This document shows positions 52,690 through 63,493 of a stretch of 64,000 nucleotides of DNA, piece after piece. Below the pieces are notes generated by a model. It searched no databases and was not told the DNA's origin. It saw only the letters and a list, made by a program, of their open reading frames with translations. The number at the start of each line of letters is the position of its first letter. Within the stretch, counting starts at the first letter, position 1. The stretch lies in contig CANNFM010000003.1 in assembly GCA_947503835.1 (NCBI GenBank), positions 186,001-250,000 on the forward strand, given 5' to 3'. Source of the stretch: an uncultured Aquimarina sp. GTDB taxonomy: Bacteria; Bacteroidota; Bacteroidia; Flavobacteriales; Flavobacteriaceae. The position numbers and the translations under genes are program-made.

Positions 52690-54366
52690 ATGAGTATCAA
52701 TAAGTATAGTAAACAAGTCACTCAAGATGACACACAACCAGCAGCTCAGGCCATGCTTCATGCTATTGGTTTGACCGATGACGATTTTAAAAAGCCATTA
52801 GTAGGTATTGCGAGTACAGGGTATGAAGGAAATCCTTGTAATATGCATTTAAATGACCTGGCTAAATTGGTCAAAAAGGGCACCATAGAAGAAGATGTTG
52901 TTGGATTAATATTTAATACCATAGGTGTAAGTGATGGGATCTCTATGGGAACTCCCGGAATGCGTTTTTCATTACCCTCGAGAGATGTGATTGCAGATTC
53001 AATGGAAACCGTTGTTCAGGCCATGTCATATGATGGTATGGTAACCGTAGTGGGTTGTGATAAAAATATGCCAGGGGCATTAATGGCAATGCTTCGATTA
53101 AACCGTCCTTCAATTTTGGTGTATGGAGGTACAATTGCCTCTGGGCATCATGCAGGTAAAAAACTCGATGTAGTTTCTGCCTTTGAAGCCTGGGGAGAAA
53201 AAGTAGCGGGTACAATAAGTCAAACAGAATATAAAAAGGTAATAGAAAAAGCTTGTCCAGGTGCAGGAGCTTGTGGCGGAATGTATACTGCAAATACTAT
53301 GGCCTCTGCCATTGAAGCTTTAGGAATGTCATTACCATATAATTCTTCTAACCCGGCAATAAGCAAAAATAAAGAAGAAGAAAGTATTGCTGCAGGTCGC
53401 GCAATGAGATTGCTTTTAGAAAAAGATATCAAACCAAAAGATATTGTTACTAAGAAATCTATAGAAAATGCGATTAGATTGATCACTATTTTAGGTGGAT
53501 CTACCAATGCAGTTTTACACTTTTTGGCAATCGCCAGAGCTGCAGATGTAGAATTTACATTAGCAGATTTTCAAAGAATAAGTGATGAAACTCCTTTTTT
53601 GGCAGATTTAAAGCCTAGTGGAAAATACTTGATGGAAGATGTACATGAAGTTGGCGGTATACCGGCTGTATTAAAATATTTATTGAAGAAAGGCCTACTT
53701 CATGGTGATTGTTTAACCGTTACCGGAAAGACATTAGCAGAAAACTTATTAGATGTTCCGGATCTTACTGAAGGTCAGGATGTAATAAAACCTTTAGAAA
53801 ACCCAATAAAACAAACAGGACACCTTAGAATTATGTTTGGAAATCTTGCAGAAGAAGGGTGTGTAGCAAAGATTACTGGTAAAGAAGGGTTACGTTTTCA
53901 AGGAAAAGCCAAAGTGTTTGATGGTGAATACGCTGCCAATGATGGGATTAGAGATGGAAAAGTTGAAAAAGGAGATGTAGTCGTCATCAGGTACGAAGGA
54001 CCAAAAGGAGGACCAGGAATGCCAGAAATGCTTAAGCCTACGGCTGCGATTATGGGAGCAGGCTTAGGTAAGGATGTAGCTTTAATTACCGATGGAAGAT
54101 TTTCTGGTGGTACACATGGTTTTGTCGTTGGACATATCACTCCCGAAGCTCAAGAAGGTGGTTTAATAGGATTAGTTAAAGATGGAGATGTTATAACAAT
54201 TGATGCCGAAACGAATTCTATTATGGTAGCTATCGATGAAGTAGAAGTCAAGAATAGAAAAGCCTCTTGGGTTCAACCAGAATTAAAATTTAACAAAGGA
54301 GTGCTATATAAATATGCAAAAACAGTTTCATCTGCATCAGAAGGATGTGTAACAGATGAATTCTAA
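52690..54366 (+). CDS. ilvD: Dihydroxy-acid dehydratase
   Basis: 558 aa. Iron-sulfur cysteines in [20 protein letters not shown] and [18 protein letters not shown]-terminal [24 protein letters not shown]. Converts dihydroxy-isovalerate/methylvalerate to the keto acids of Val, Leu and Ile. First gene of ilvDBNCA, under control of the tandem attenuator. Confidence 0.97.
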   Translation: MSINKYSKQVTQDDTQPAAQAMLHAIGLTDDDFKKPLVGIASTGYEGNPCNMHLNDLAKLVKKGTIEEDVVGLIFNTIGVSDGISMGTPGMRFSLPSRDVIADSMETVVQAMSYDGMVTVVGCDKNMPGALMAMLRLNRPSILVYGGTIASGHHAGKKLDVVSAFEAWGEKVAGTISQTEYKKVIEKACPGAGACGGMYTANTMASAIEALGMSLPYNSSNPAISKNKEEESIAAGRAMRLLLEKDIKPKDIVTKKSIENAIRLITILGGSTNAVLHFLAIARAADVEFTLADFQRISDETPFLADLKPSGKYLMEDVHEVGGIPAVLKYLLKKGLLHGDCLTVTGKTLAENLLDVPDLTEGQDVIKPLENPIKQTGHLRIMFGNLAEEGCVAKITGKEGLRFQGKAKVFDGEYAANDGIRDGKVEKGDVVVIRYEGPKGGPGMPEMLKPTAAIMGAGLGKDVALITDGRFSGGTHGFVVGHITPEAQEGGLIGLVKDGDVITIDAETNSIMVAIDEVEVKNRKASWVQPELKFNKGVLYKYAKTVSSASEGCVTDEF

Positions 54367-54437
54367 TAAAACTCCAATGCGTAGCATTGGTTTCAATTAA
54401 TTTGTCATTCCGGCGTAGACCGAAATATAAAAAAAAT

Positions 54438-54466
54438 CTAGATTCTAATTTTTATGAATCTAGCCT
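54438..54466. repeat. Small hairpin between ilvD and ilvB
   Basis: CTAGATTC and GAATCTAG pair around TAATTTTTAT. Just before it is GTCATTCCGGCGTAGACCGAAAT, a fragment like common intergenic repeats. There is no run of T, so read-through to ilvB is expected. Confidence 0.45.
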
Positions 54467-54482
54467 CAAATAAAAACAGCGT

Positions 54483-56216
54483 ATGGAAACACAAACGCAA
54501 ACCGTAAAAAAAGCGAATAAAGTGGCAACAGAGAAAATGACTGGAGCAGAAGCTGTGATCCGATGTCTTTTGGCAGAGGGAGTAGATTTGGTATATGGAT
54601 ATCCAGGCGGAGCAATTATGCCGGTCTATGATGAGTTATACAAATACCAAGATCAATTACATCATGTGTTAACAAGACATGAGCAAGGAGCTACCCATGC
54701 TGCGCAAGGATACGCTAGAGCTAGCGGTAAAGTAGGAGTGGCTATTGCTACCTCTGGACCCGGAGCTACCAATTTTGTGACAGGTATTGCTGATGCTCAA
54801 ATAGATTCTACGCCAATGGTTTGTATAACGGGTCAGGTAGGTTCGCACTTATTAGGATCAGATGCATTTCAGGAAACTGATATTATTGGAATCTCTACAC
54901 CAATTACCAAATGGAATCATCAAGTCACTAAGGCAGAGGATATACCAACAATTTTAGCAAAAGCATTTTATATTGCTCGTTCTGGTCGACCAGGACCTGT
55001 GCTAATTGATATTACCAAAGATGCACAGTTCGGAGAATTAGATTTTGCTTATGAAAAGTGTAAAGGTGTAAGAAGTTATAAACCAGTTCCCGATACAGAT
55101 CCAAAAAGCCTTGAAGAAGCAGCAAAACTTATTGGAAATGCTAAAAAACCAATGATTGTTTTTGGTCAAGGGGTGATCTTAGGAGAAGCCGAAGAGGAAT
55201 TGAAAAAATTTGTAGAAAAGTCAGGGATTCCATCAGCCTGGACCATCTTGGGATTATCTGCATTGCCAACCGCCCATCCTCTAAATGTAGGTATGGTAGG
55301 GATGCATGGTAATTATGGTCCAAATAAACTAACCAACGAATGTGATTTACTATTGGCCATCGGAATGCGTTTTGATGATAGAGTTACGGGTAACTTAGAA
55401 ACCTATGCCAAACAAGCTAAAATAATTCATTTTGAAATTGATCCCGCAGAGATAAATAAAAATGTAAAGGCGGATGTGGCAGTTATGGGTAATGTTAAAA
55501 ATACATTGGCACAAGTACTTTCTTTGATACAACCTAATACGTATGATTCTTGGGTACAAGAGTTTAAAGATTACGATGCCATTGAGTATGATAAAGTAAT
55601 CAAAGAAGAATTACACCCCTCAAAAGAAGCTCTTTCTATGGGCGAAGTACTTAGAGGAATAAATGAAGAAACTAAAGGAGATGCAATTATTGTATCAGAT
55701 GTGGGACAGCATCAAATGATTGCTTGTCGTTATGCCGAGTTTACTAAAACCAAAAGTAATGTTACTTCTGGAGGTTTAGGAACTATGGGATTTGCTTTAC
55801 CTGCAGCAATTGGTGCAAAAATGGGAGCACCAGAAAGAGAAGTTGTCGCTATTATAGGCGATGGTGGTTATCAAATGACAATACAAGAGTTAGGTACAAT
55901 TTTTCAAACTAGGGTACCCGTAAAAATTGTGGTTCTAAACAACGATTTCTTAGGAATGGTTCGTCAATGGCAACAGTTATTCTTTGATAAACGATATGCT
56001 TCTACAGAAATGGTAAATCCAGATTTTGTAACCATTGCAAAAGGATATCACATTGAAGCTAAAAGAGTAACGAAAAGAGAAAACTTACAGAATGCTATCA
56101 ATGAAATGATTGCTTCTAAAGAACCGTACTTTTTAGAAGTATGTGTTGAAAAAGAAAATAATGTTTTTCCGATGATACCCACAGGAGCATCGGTTTCGGA
56201 TATAAGGTTAGAATAG
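54483..56216 (+). CDS. ilvB: Acetolactate synthase, large subunit
   Basis: 577 aa. TPP enzyme with GYPGGAIMPVYDEL, the catalytic Glu in RHEQGATHAAQGYARASGKVG, and the thiamine-diphosphate motif GDGGYQMTIQELGT...NNDFLGMVRQWQ. Makes acetolactate/acetohydroxybutyrate. Start 117 nt after ilvD; followed at once by ilvN. Confidence 0.97.
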   Translation: METQTQTVKKANKVATEKMTGAEAVIRCLLAEGVDLVYGYPGGAIMPVYDELYKYQDQLHHVLTRHEQGATHAAQGYARASGKVGVAIATSGPGATNFVTGIADAQIDSTPMVCITGQVGSHLLGSDAFQETDIIGISTPITKWNHQVTKAEDIPTILAKAFYIARSGRPGPVLIDITKDAQFGELDFAYEKCKGVRSYKPVPDTDPKSLEEAAKLIGNAKKPMIVFGQGVILGEAEEELKKFVEKSGIPSAWTILGLSALPTAHPLNVGMVGMHGNYGPNKLTNECDLLLAIGMRFDDRVTGNLETYAKQAKIIHFEIDPAEINKNVKADVAVMGNVKNTLAQVLSLIQPNTYDSWVQEFKDYDAIEYDKVIKEELHPSKEALSMGEVLRGINEETKGDAIIVSDVGQHQMIACRYAEFTKTKSNVTSGGLGTMGFALPAAIGAKMGAPEREVVAIIGDGGYQMTIQELGTIFQTRVPVKIVVLNNDFLGMVRQWQQLFFDKRYASTEMVNPDFVTIAKGYHIEAKRVTKRENLQNAINEMIASKEPYFLEVCVEKENNVFPMIPTGASVSDIRLE

Positions 56217-56218
56217 AT

Positions 56219-56752
56219 ATGAAGAAAGAAAATTATACAATATCGGTATATACCGAAAATAACATAGGACTACTAAATAGGATCTCGTCTATCTTTATGA
56301 AACGTCATATCAATTTAGATAGTATGACTGCTTCGCAATCTGAGATTAAAGATGTGTTTCGGTTCACTATAGTAGCAAAGTTAACCGAAGAACAAGTTAA
56401 AAAGCTTGTAGGACAGATCGAAAAGCAAATTGAAGTAATAAGGGCTTTTTATCATACCGATGAAGAGACCATTTATCAAGAAACGGCTTTGTTTAAAGTA
56501 GATTCGAAATTGTTATTCGAAGAACGTCAAATCCAAAATGTAATTAAGAATAGCAATTCTACTATTGTGACAGTAACTCCAGAGTTTTTTGTAATTGAAA
56601 AAACCGGAAGAAGAAGAGAGGTAGAAGCATTATATCATAAGTTAGAACCTTATGGATTGATGCAATTTGTGAGGTCTGGAAGAATTGCAGTAACTAAGGA
56701 TAAAATGCATATTTCTAAAATATTAGAAAGTTTTACTGAAGAAGCTGTGTAA
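56219..56752 (+). CDS. ilvN: Acetolactate synthase, small regulatory subunit
   Basis: 177 aa. N-terminal ACT domain (YTISVYTENNIGLLNRISSIFMKRHINLDSM...) and ALS_ss C-terminal domain. Provides valine feedback to the large subunit, 2 nt upstream. Confidence 0.94.
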   Translation: MKKENYTISVYTENNIGLLNRISSIFMKRHINLDSMTASQSEIKDVFRFTIVAKLTEEQVKKLVGQIEKQIEVIRAFYHTDEETIYQETALFKVDSKLLFEERQIQNVIKNSNSTIVTVTPEFFVIEKTGRRREVEALYHKLEPYGLMQFVRSGRIAVTKDKMHISKILESFTEEAV

Positions 56753-56770
56753 GGGATAGCAGCGACATCC

Positions 56771-56902
56771 TTTTATCTCTGATCCCTGAGGTTCTCGAAG
56801 GGATCAGAGATAAAAGATATAGCGTATAGCCCGACCCTGAGATGTCACACTGAGATGTCACACTGAGCTTGTCGAAGTGTTGTCGAAGTGCAGTCGAAGG
56901 GA
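56771..56902. repeat. Intergenic palindrome and short repeats between ilvN and ilvC
   Basis: TTTTATCTCTGATCCCT (56771-56787) and AGGGATCAGAGATAAAA (56799-56815) form a perfect 17-bp stem. Then ATGTCACACTGAG occurs twice and GTCGAAGTG twice plus GTCGAAGG, a REP-like block. It is much like other flavobacterial intergenic repeats and lies inside an operon. Confidence 0.7.
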
Positions 56903-56983
56903 TACACCATAAAAAAGAAACAACTAAAATCAAAATTAAAATCAATATTCCGTAACAGGAAAAAACAACTAATTAAGAAGGAA

Positions 56984-58459
56984 ATGGCAAATTATTTTAA
57001 TACGCTATCATTAAGAGATCAATTAACGCAATTAGGAAAATGTAGGTTTATGGATGCTGAAGAATTTTCGGCTGGAGTTGATATCTTAAAAGGAAAAAAA
57101 ATTGTTATTGTTGGATGTGGTGCACAAGGCCTCAACCAAGGATTGAATATGAGAGATTCGGGATTAGACATCTCGTATACGCTTAGAGAAGCTGCGATTA
57201 AGGAAAAAAGACAGTCTTATAAAAATGCTAGCGATAACGGATTCAATGTAGGAACTTATGAAGAACTGGTTCCCAATGCAGATGTTGTTATTAATCTTAC
57301 TCCAGATAAGCAACATACGCAGGTGGTTACAACGGTGATGCCATTGATGAAAAAAGGAGCTACATTATCCTATTCTCATGGTTTTAATATCGTAGAAGAG
57401 GGAATGCAGATTAGAGAAGATCTTACCGTAATTATGGTCGCGCCAAAGTGCCCGGGATCTGAAGTAAGAGAAGAGTATAAAAGAGGATTTGGTGTGCCAA
57501 CATTGATTGCTGTTCATCCAGAAAATGATCCACAAGGCCATGGTTTGGATCAAGCCAAGGCATATGCGGTAGCAACCGGAGGAGATAGAGCAGGAGTATT
57601 AGAGTCGTCATTTGTTGCTGAAGTAAAATCAGATTTAATGGGCGAACAAACGATTCTTTGTGGTTTGTTGCAAACTGGATCTATTTTGTGTTTTGATAAA
57701 ATGGTAGAGAAAGGAATAGATGAAGGATATGCTTCTAAACTAATTCAGTACGGTTGGGAAACCATTACCGAAGGACTAAAATATGGCGGTATCACGAATA
57801 TGATGGACCGCTTATCAAACCCATCAAAGTTAAAAGCATTCGAATTATCTGAAGAATTAAAAGATATCATGCGCCCATTATTTCAGAAACATATGGATGA
57901 TATTATTGGCGGACATTTTTCGAAAACAATGATGGAAGATTGGGCTAATGATGATAAAAACCTATTATCCTGGAGAGCTGCAACAGGCGAAACCGCTTTT
58001 GAGAAAACACCTGCAGGAAATGTTGAGATTTCTGAACAAGAATTTTATGATCACGGAGTATTAATGGTAGCTATGGTAAGAGCCGGTGTTGAGTTAGCTT
58101 TTGAAGCAATGACCGATTCTGGAATTATTGAGGAGTCTGCTTATTATGAGTCTTTGCATGAAACACCGTTAATTGCTAATACCATTGCACGTAAGAAGTT
58201 ATTTGAAATGAATCGTGTGATTTCTGATACTGCAGAGTATGGCTGTTACTTGTTTGATCATGCTTGTAAACCATTATTAGCTGATTTTATGAAGAATATC
58301 GATACCAATGTAATTGGTAAATCATATGACCAAGGTAAAAATAACGGGGTAGATAATGCAAAATTAATAGAAGTGAATGCTGCATTAAGAAATCACCCGA
58401 TCGAAGTTATTGGAGCTAGATTAAGAGCATCGATGACCGCCATGAAGCCAATCGTATAA
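56984..58459 (+). CDS. ilvC: Ketol-acid reductoisomerase, class II
   Basis: 491 aa from the ATG at 56984 ([20 protein letters not shown]), which matches the usual start; the frame's earlier ATG at 56888 lies in repeat sequence. NADPH loop [12 protein letters not shown], then [20 protein letters not shown] and two C-terminal knotted domains, as in E. coli-type long KARI. Confidence 0.96.
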   Translation: MANYFNTLSLRDQLTQLGKCRFMDAEEFSAGVDILKGKKIVIVGCGAQGLNQGLNMRDSGLDISYTLREAAIKEKRQSYKNASDNGFNVGTYEELVPNADVVINLTPDKQHTQVVTTVMPLMKKGATLSYSHGFNIVEEGMQIREDLTVIMVAPKCPGSEVREEYKRGFGVPTLIAVHPENDPQGHGLDQAKAYAVATGGDRAGVLESSFVAEVKSDLMGEQTILCGLLQTGSILCFDKMVEKGIDEGYASKLIQYGWETITEGLKYGGITNMMDRLSNPSKLKAFELSEELKDIMRPLFQKHMDDIIGGHFSKTMMEDWANDDKNLLSWRAATGETAFEKTPAGNVEISEQEFYDHGVLMVAMVRAGVELAFEAMTDSGIIEESAYYESLHETPLIANTIARKKLFEMNRVISDTAEYGCYLFDHACKPLLADFMKNIDTNVIGKSYDQGKNNGVDNAKLIEVNAALRNHPIEVIGARLRASMTAMKPIV

Positions 58460-58466
58460 AAAAATT

Positions 58467-58543
58467 GTCGATTCGAGTACTTCGACATGAGGAGAAGTGT
58501 ATCGAGAATAAGATTTTGAATAGTTGAAGCTTTTCTCGATACA
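58467..58543. repeat. Palindromic intergenic repeat, copy 2
   Basis: 58467-58521 matches 3513-3565. TGTATCGAGA (58498-58507) and TCTCGATACA (58534-58543) form a perfect 10-bp stem followed by ATTTTTCTTC, so it may also act as a weak terminator within the operon. Confidence 0.7.
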
Positions 58544-58685
58544 ATTTTTCTTCATTTTATTACGAAAAATCACTTGAAATGACGCTTCAAATAATGTATT
58601 TGTCTAGCCGGATCTGTTAAAGTTTTTGAGATGTGTATTGTGTAATCTTTGATGGATCCAGGCTGACAAAAAATAAAGTAAAATT

Positions 58686-59951
58686 ATGAGTACCACGACC
58701 ACTACATATTTCCCTGATATAGAGGATATCCAAAAAGCAGCTTCTACGATAAAAGAAGTTGCAATGGTTACTCCTTTGATGAATAGTATTCGGTACTCAA
58801 GGAGATATGACACTAATATCTTACTAAAACGAGAGGATCTTCAACGTGTACGATCGTATAAGATTAGAGGTGCTTTTAATAAAATAAGTTCACTTACCAA
58901 GGAAGCGTTACAAAAAGGAGTGGTTTGTGCCAGTGCAGGGAATCACGCACAAGGAGTGGCTTTTGCTTGTCATCATTTAAAAATTGAAGGAACAATTTAT
59001 ATGCCGTCGGTAACTCCGAAGCAAAAAATTGCGCAAACAAAAATGTTTGGAGGAGAGTATGTGAAAATTGTTCTCGAAGGAGACACTTTTGATGATTCTT
59101 CAAAAGCTGCGATGAAGGCCTGTACATCTGAAGGAAAGACCTTTGTACATCCTTTTGAAGACCCTAAAACCATAGAAGGTCAAGGAACTATTGGTCTCGA
59201 AATATTTAAGCAAGCAGATGTTCCGATCGATTATGTTTTTGTAGCGATAGGAGGAGGAGGATTAGCCTCGGGATTATGTGGTGCATTAAAAGCATTGTCT
59301 CCTAAAACCAAAATTATCGGAGTAGAACCGGAAGGAGCTCCTTCAATGTTAACGTCTATTCAAAACAATAAAAATACGGAGATTTCTGAAATTGATAAGT
59401 TTATTGATGGCGCTGCTGTACAAAAAGTGGGGGATTTAAATTTTGAAATTTGCAAGGAATACTTATCCGATATGTTTACTGTTCCCGAAGGATTAGTGTG
59501 TCAAACAATATTAGATTTATACAATAGAGACGCAATAGTAGTTGAACCTGCAGGAGCCCTTACACTTGCTGCTTTAGAATTTTATAAAGATAAAATAAAA
59601 GGAAAAAATGTAGTTTGTATTGTAAGTGGTAGCAATAATGATATTACCCGCACTGCAGAAATCAAAGAAAGAGCATTACTATATGCAGATCTGAAGCATT
59701 ACTTTATTGTACGATTTCCTCAGCGAGCTGGTGCATTAAAACAGTTTGTAGGCGAGGTGTTAGGCCCTAATGATGATATCACTCATTTTGAGTATTCTAA
59801 AAAATCAAGCAGAGAAAATGGCCCTGCAGTAGTAGGTATTGAGTTGAAAAACAAGAATGATCTACAGCCACTTATCACAAGAATGAAAGAACTTAATTTC
59901 TTTGGAGATTATTTAAACGATAAGCCCGACCTGTTTCAGTTCCTGGTATGA
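58686..59951 (+). CDS. ilvA: Threonine ammonia-lyase (biosynthetic)
   Basis: 421 aa. PLP lysine Lys59 in VRSYKIRGAFNK, Gly-rich phosphate loop AIGGGGLASG, and SGSNND near the end of the catalytic domain. A short ACT-like regulatory domain (about 335-421) predicts feedback by isoleucine; the length fits the short IlvA branch. Makes 2-oxobutyrate for isoleucine and closes ilvDBNCA. Confidence 0.94.
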   Translation: MSTTTTTYFPDIEDIQKAASTIKEVAMVTPLMNSIRYSRRYDTNILLKREDLQRVRSYKIRGAFNKISSLTKEALQKGVVCASAGNHAQGVAFACHHLKIEGTIYMPSVTPKQKIAQTKMFGGEYVKIVLEGDTFDDSSKAAMKACTSEGKTFVHPFEDPKTIEGQGTIGLEIFKQADVPIDYVFVAIGGGGLASGLCGALKALSPKTKIIGVEPEGAPSMLTSIQNNKNTEISEIDKFIDGAAVQKVGDLNFEICKEYLSDMFTVPEGLVCQTILDLYNRDAIVVEPAGALTLAALEFYKDKIKGKNVVCIVSGSNNDITRTAEIKERALLYADLKHYFIVRFPQRAGALKQFVGEVLGPNDDITHFEYSKKSSRENGPAVVGIELKNKNDLQPLITRMKELNFFGDYLNDKPDLFQFLV

Positions 59952-60130
59952 TTTGAAAGAATAAATATTGTGTTTTAGTTTCTCTTATTTTTTTACATAA
60001 TCTTTCTTTTATAACCATCTGTTTTTAGTGATTCATAATTTTGTAATTCATAATTTTTATTAAAAAATTGTTAATTAATGTTTTTAATCGATATATTTAG
60101 ACCTTTAAACGATAAAAACTTAAATCTATT

Positions 60131-60679
60131 ATGAAAAAATTATTACTTTTTACAGCAGTAGCTTTATTAGGATTTACAGCTACAAATGCACAAGTTAAAC
60201 TTGGTTTTGGTCTTGGTTATGCAATGCCTACCGGAGATATCGCTGATTTTACTGATGGTGGTGTTTCTGGACATTTTGAACTTGGTTATGGTGTGACAGA
60301 AGATATCGATGTATCTTTTCTGTACCAAGGAGATTTTTTAATTGGTGCTGATGCAGATGGAGGAATATCCTATGGTACTATTGCCTTAGGAAGTTATATG
60401 GTAAACGGTCGTTATTATTTTACAAAAGAAGGATTTAGACCATACGGTAGTCTTGGATTAGGTCTTGCAAGTATTGGAGCTGTAGAAATAGAGGGAAGTG
60501 GGCAAGCTCTTGAAGTTGCCGCAAGTACTTCAAATTTTGCTATTCGCCCAGCGCTTGGTTTTAAATATGGTGTTCTTAATATGAATTTTTCCTATTTAAG
60601 TGCAGGTAAAGTGGGAGACACTTCGGTAAGCGATTTCGGAATAAATCTAGGTCTTTTATTTACTTTTGGAGGAAACTAA
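60131..60679 (+). CDS. Outer-membrane beta-barrel protein
   Basis: 182 aa with a signal peptide (MKKLLLFTAVALLGFTATNAQ). Eight-stranded OmpA/OprF-N-like pattern (VKLGFGLGYAMPTGDI, FELGYGVTEDIDVSFLYQGDFLI, FRPYGSLGLGLASIGAVE, NFAIRPALGFKYG). Ends in an aromatic-poor GGN. No enzyme motif. Monocistronic with a strong terminator. Confidence 0.85.
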   Translation: MKKLLLFTAVALLGFTATNAQVKLGFGLGYAMPTGDIADFTDGGVSGHFELGYGVTEDIDVSFLYQGDFLIGADADGGISYGTIALGSYMVNGRYYFTKEGFRPYGSLGLGLASIGAVEIEGSGQALEVAASTSNFAIRPALGFKYGVLNMNFSYLSAGKVGDTSVSDFGINLGLLFTFGGN

Positions 60680-60703
60680 ATAAAAGAATATTGATACAGT
60701 ATG

Positions 60704-60738
60704 ATAAGACCATCTGAAAAGGTGGTCTTATTTTTTTC
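60704..60738 (+). terminator. Terminator after the beta-barrel gene
   Basis: ATAAGACCA(T)C and GGTGGTCTTAT pair around GAAAA, followed by seven T. Confidence 0.85.
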
Positions 60739-60787
60739 TAATGATATACCAATACCAAAAATAGGCTATTTATGGGCCTATATAAAA

Positions 60788-60818
60788 ACCCGAGAAGATA
60801 ATTCTCGGGTATTTTTTT
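60788..60818 (+). terminator. Second terminator-like hairpin
   Basis: ACCCGAGAA (60788-60796) and TTCTCGGGT (60802-60810), loop GATAA, then ATTTTTTTT. It lies about 50 nt after the previous terminator; it is either a backup terminator or the end of a short transcript. Confidence 0.8.
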
Positions 60819-60911
60819 TATAAAAAATTATACTGAACAAGGGTAACATTATTAGGTTATAAGACATTAAAAAAAATAATCTTAAGACTAAAAAACTCAA
60901 TCTAATAAATT

Positions 60912-61472
60912 ATGAAAAAAACGTTGTTACTTATTACCTTTAGTATTTTTACCGTTTTGGGAATTCATGCCCAGGAAAGATCAAATTCAATTAAAGTAAA
61001 TCCCTTAGCTCTATGGGATGGCTCTGATTTATTATCTTATGAAAGAGCAGTTTCGAAACACTCTTCTCTATTACTGGGTGTTGGAGTCGGTGCGTTTAGA
61101 CTTGGTGGTTCAAAATATAAGTCGCAAGGAGCATCATTACAATATAGATACTACTTTACAGAAGCGATTAATAAACTCTACTTAGGAGCACTAATTCACT
61201 ATCAGGGCGGAGAGGTTAAAACAGGAAAAGAAGGAACTGTTGACTTTTTTCTTTCTCCCTTGTTTATTAATCAAAATGTTGATTTTCAATCACTTGGTGG
61301 TGGTTTTAAAACAGGCTGCCAGTGGACAAACGAAGGTGGTTTAACCTTGGATCTTAATATCGGTGTGAGTTATTTGTCATTGAGATATAAGGAAAGATCA
61401 TTCAATACTGTAGCGTTAAAAGAAAAGGGTATTATACCTACTTTTGGCTTTGGTCTAGGATATTCATGGTAA
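60912..61472 (+). CDS. Secreted DUF3575-like beta-barrel protein
   Basis: 186 aa with a signal peptide (MKKTLLLITFSIFTVLGIHAQ). NSIKVNPLALWDGSDLLSYERAVSKHSSLLLGVGVG is the strand-turn-strand opening of DUF3575-type small barrels, and it ends in aromatic GFGLGYSW as outer-membrane barrels do. No function known. Confidence 0.75.
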   Translation: MKKTLLLITFSIFTVLGIHAQERSNSIKVNPLALWDGSDLLSYERAVSKHSSLLLGVGVGAFRLGGSKYKSQGASLQYRYYFTEAINKLYLGALIHYQGGEVKTGKEGTVDFFLSPLFINQNVDFQSLGGGFKTGCQWTNEGGLTLDLNIGVSYLSLRYKERSFNTVALKEKGIIPTFGFGLGYSW

Positions 61473-61553
61473 TCACTTCTTTCTCAATAAAGGGCTTAAC
61501 TTTTATATTTATTCTTTTTAGTTGAACCATATTGTGACTACTTAATACAAAAG

Positions 61554-61585
61554 AAACCCCTGTAAGCATTTTACAAGGGTTTTTC
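61554..61585. terminator. Terminator between convergent genes
   Basis: AACCCCTGTAA and TTACAAGGGTT pair with one bulge around GCATT; TTTTT follows on the plus strand. Confidence 0.75.
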
Positions 61586-61667
61586 TGACAATTATGAAAA
61601 ACAGATTGTCAAGAGTAATCTAATTTCAGTTTTGGTTTACTACATAACAAAAACACAAAACATAAGA

Positions 61668-62345
61668 TCAACTTTCTGTTCTTATTTTATGGACTATCTG
61701 AATTGATTTTCTGGTTAATTTCTCAATCTTGTCATAGTCAAAATCATCATTACTATTTTTAATGATAAGTTTTGAACCCATACCCACACAATGAACTCCT
61801 GCTTTAAACCATTTAGTAAGGTTTTCTTTTTCAGGAGAAACTCCACCACTTGGCATGATACTAGACCAGGGACAAGGTGCCAAGATGCTTTTAACAAAAT
61901 CAGGACCACCAACTTGCGCTGCAGGAAATATTTTTACGATCTCTGCGCCTAATTCTTCTGCATAATTAATCTCGGTAAGGGTAGCGCACCCTGGTAACCA
62001 AGATATTTTTCGTCTATTGCAAACTTTTGCAATATCTGCGTTTAAAATAGGGGAGACGATAAAATTTGCTCCTTTTTGAATGAATAATGAAGCAGTTCCA
62101 GAGTCTACAATAGATCCAATACCAATAATCATCCCCGGAAGGGCATCAACAACCCATTTTGAAAGCTCTGAAAAGATGTCTTGGGCATGGTCTCCTCTAT
62201 TTGTAAATTCAAATATCCTTGCTCCTCCATTATAACAAGCTGTGATTACCTTTTTTACTGTGTCGATATCCCGATGATAGAAGAGAGGTACGATCCCCGT
62301 ATCTTTCATTATCTGTGCGACTTCTATTCTTGTATACTGTGCCAT
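61668..62345 (-). CDS. eda: KDPG / 4-hydroxy-2-oxoglutarate aldolase
   Basis: 225 aa TIM-barrel aldolase. GTGIVPLFYHRD-type start, GGARIFEFTNRGD with the conserved Glu, Schiff-base Lys in EIVKIFPAAQVGG, and MPSGGVSPE near the end. Cleaves 2-keto-3-deoxy-6-phosphogluconate to pyruvate and glyceraldehyde-3-phosphate. The start codon overlaps the kinase stop as TAATG. Confidence 0.93.
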   Translation of the reverse strand: MAQYTRIEVAQIMKDTGIVPLFYHRDIDTVKKVITACYNGGARIFEFTNRGDHAQDIFSELSKWVVDALPGMIIGIGSIVDSGTASLFIQKGANFIVSPILNADIAKVCNRRKISWLPGCATLTEINYAEELGAEIVKIFPAAQVGGPDFVKSILAPCPWSSIMPSGGVSPEKENLTKWFKAGVHCVGMGSKLIIKNSNDDFDYDKIEKLTRKSIQIVHKIRTES

Positions 62346-63349
62346 TATCGTATGATTCTACCACTCAGGTTACCCTGAATTATATTAAGTATCTCTTTTT
62401 CGGTTACTAAATTGGCATCACCTTCGATCGTGTGTTTAATAGCACATGCGGCATTAGCAAACTCGAGTGCCATAATATCATCATAGTGCAATAAACCATG
62501 TATTAACCCTGCAGCATATGCGTCTCCTGTACCAATTCGATCTATCACGTGGGTGATTTCTAATTCGTCGGTTTGTGCATATTCATTTCCGTTCCACATT
62601 CGGGCTCTTATTTTATGCCAATTGGCATTAACCGATATTCTGGTTTTATCAAACACTTTTTTAATGCTCGAATGCTCATTAATTAATAATTTACTACCCG
62701 CAACAAAACCTTCTTTACTATGAGAAAATGTTGTTTTAAACAATTCATTAATTTCATTTGGACCACCAATAAAGATAGTAGACATGCTAACTAATTCGTT
62801 TAGGATGTCAATTGCATTTTTTTCGTAATTCCATAAATTACTCCTGTATGCCGGATCTGCGGATATTGTTATTCCTTTCTCATTAGCAATTTGGAGCCCT
62901 TCTTTAAGTGCTTGATACGCATTATAAGATAAGGCAGGAGTAATACCGGTCCAATGAAACCAGGTGCAATCCTCAAGAATTGTATGCCAGTCTATCAGTT
63001 TAGGATCAATATTACTAAATGCTGTGTTGGACCTATTATATGATATAGTACTAGATCTCATAACTGCTCCAACTTCTAGAAAATACAATCCTAATGGGTA
63101 TTTTGAATCCATGATTGAGCTGGTATTTACACCATACTTTTGGAGATAGCTTTTTACAGCATCACCCACAAAATCATTAGACACAGCACTTATATGTTCT
63201 GTTTTATTACCTAATTGCGAGAGGGAAATTGCCACATTAGCCTCTGTTCCGCCAAAGTAGTACTCTAGTTGGTTAGATTGTTTTAATTTTTTATTTCCCA
63301 GTGGAGCTATACGCATTAAAACTTCTCCAAAGGTTACTACTTTACTCAT
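62345..63349 (-). CDS. kdgK: 2-keto-3-deoxygluconate kinase (PfkB family)
   Basis: 334 aa. PfkB signature 2 in DRIGTGDAYAAGLIHGLL with the catalytic Asp, N-terminal FGEVLMRIAP and GGTEANVAISLSQLG (substrate-binding Gly motif). Makes KDPG for the aldolase that overlaps it. With the SDR gene upstream this fits the alginate/pectin-type uronate route of marine flavobacteria. Confidence 0.9.
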   Translation of the reverse strand: MSKVVTFGEVLMRIAPLGNKKLKQSNQLEYYFGGTEANVAISLSQLGNKTEHISAVSNDFVGDAVKSYLQKYGVNTSSIMDSKYPLGLYFLEVGAVMRSSTISYNRSNTAFSNIDPKLIDWHTILEDCTWFHWTGITPALSYNAYQALKEGLQIANEKGITISADPAYRSNLWNYEKNAIDILNELVSMSTIFIGGPNEINELFKTTFSHSKEGFVAGSKLLINEHSSIKKVFDKTRISVNANWHKIRARMWNGNEYAQTDELEITHVIDRIGTGDAYAAGLIHGLLHYDDIMALEFANAACAIKHTIEGDANLVTEKEILNIIQGNLSGRIIR

Positions 63350-63493
63350 TTTTAATTTTGATTTATGGTCATTAATAATGAAAAATTAACCAAAAGCTAA
63401 ACCCCCATTTATAGTAACATTATTTCCTATAAATATAGATGATTAATCACTAGCTTAATAAGCCATTATTTAAATTTGTATACTTCTTTATTT

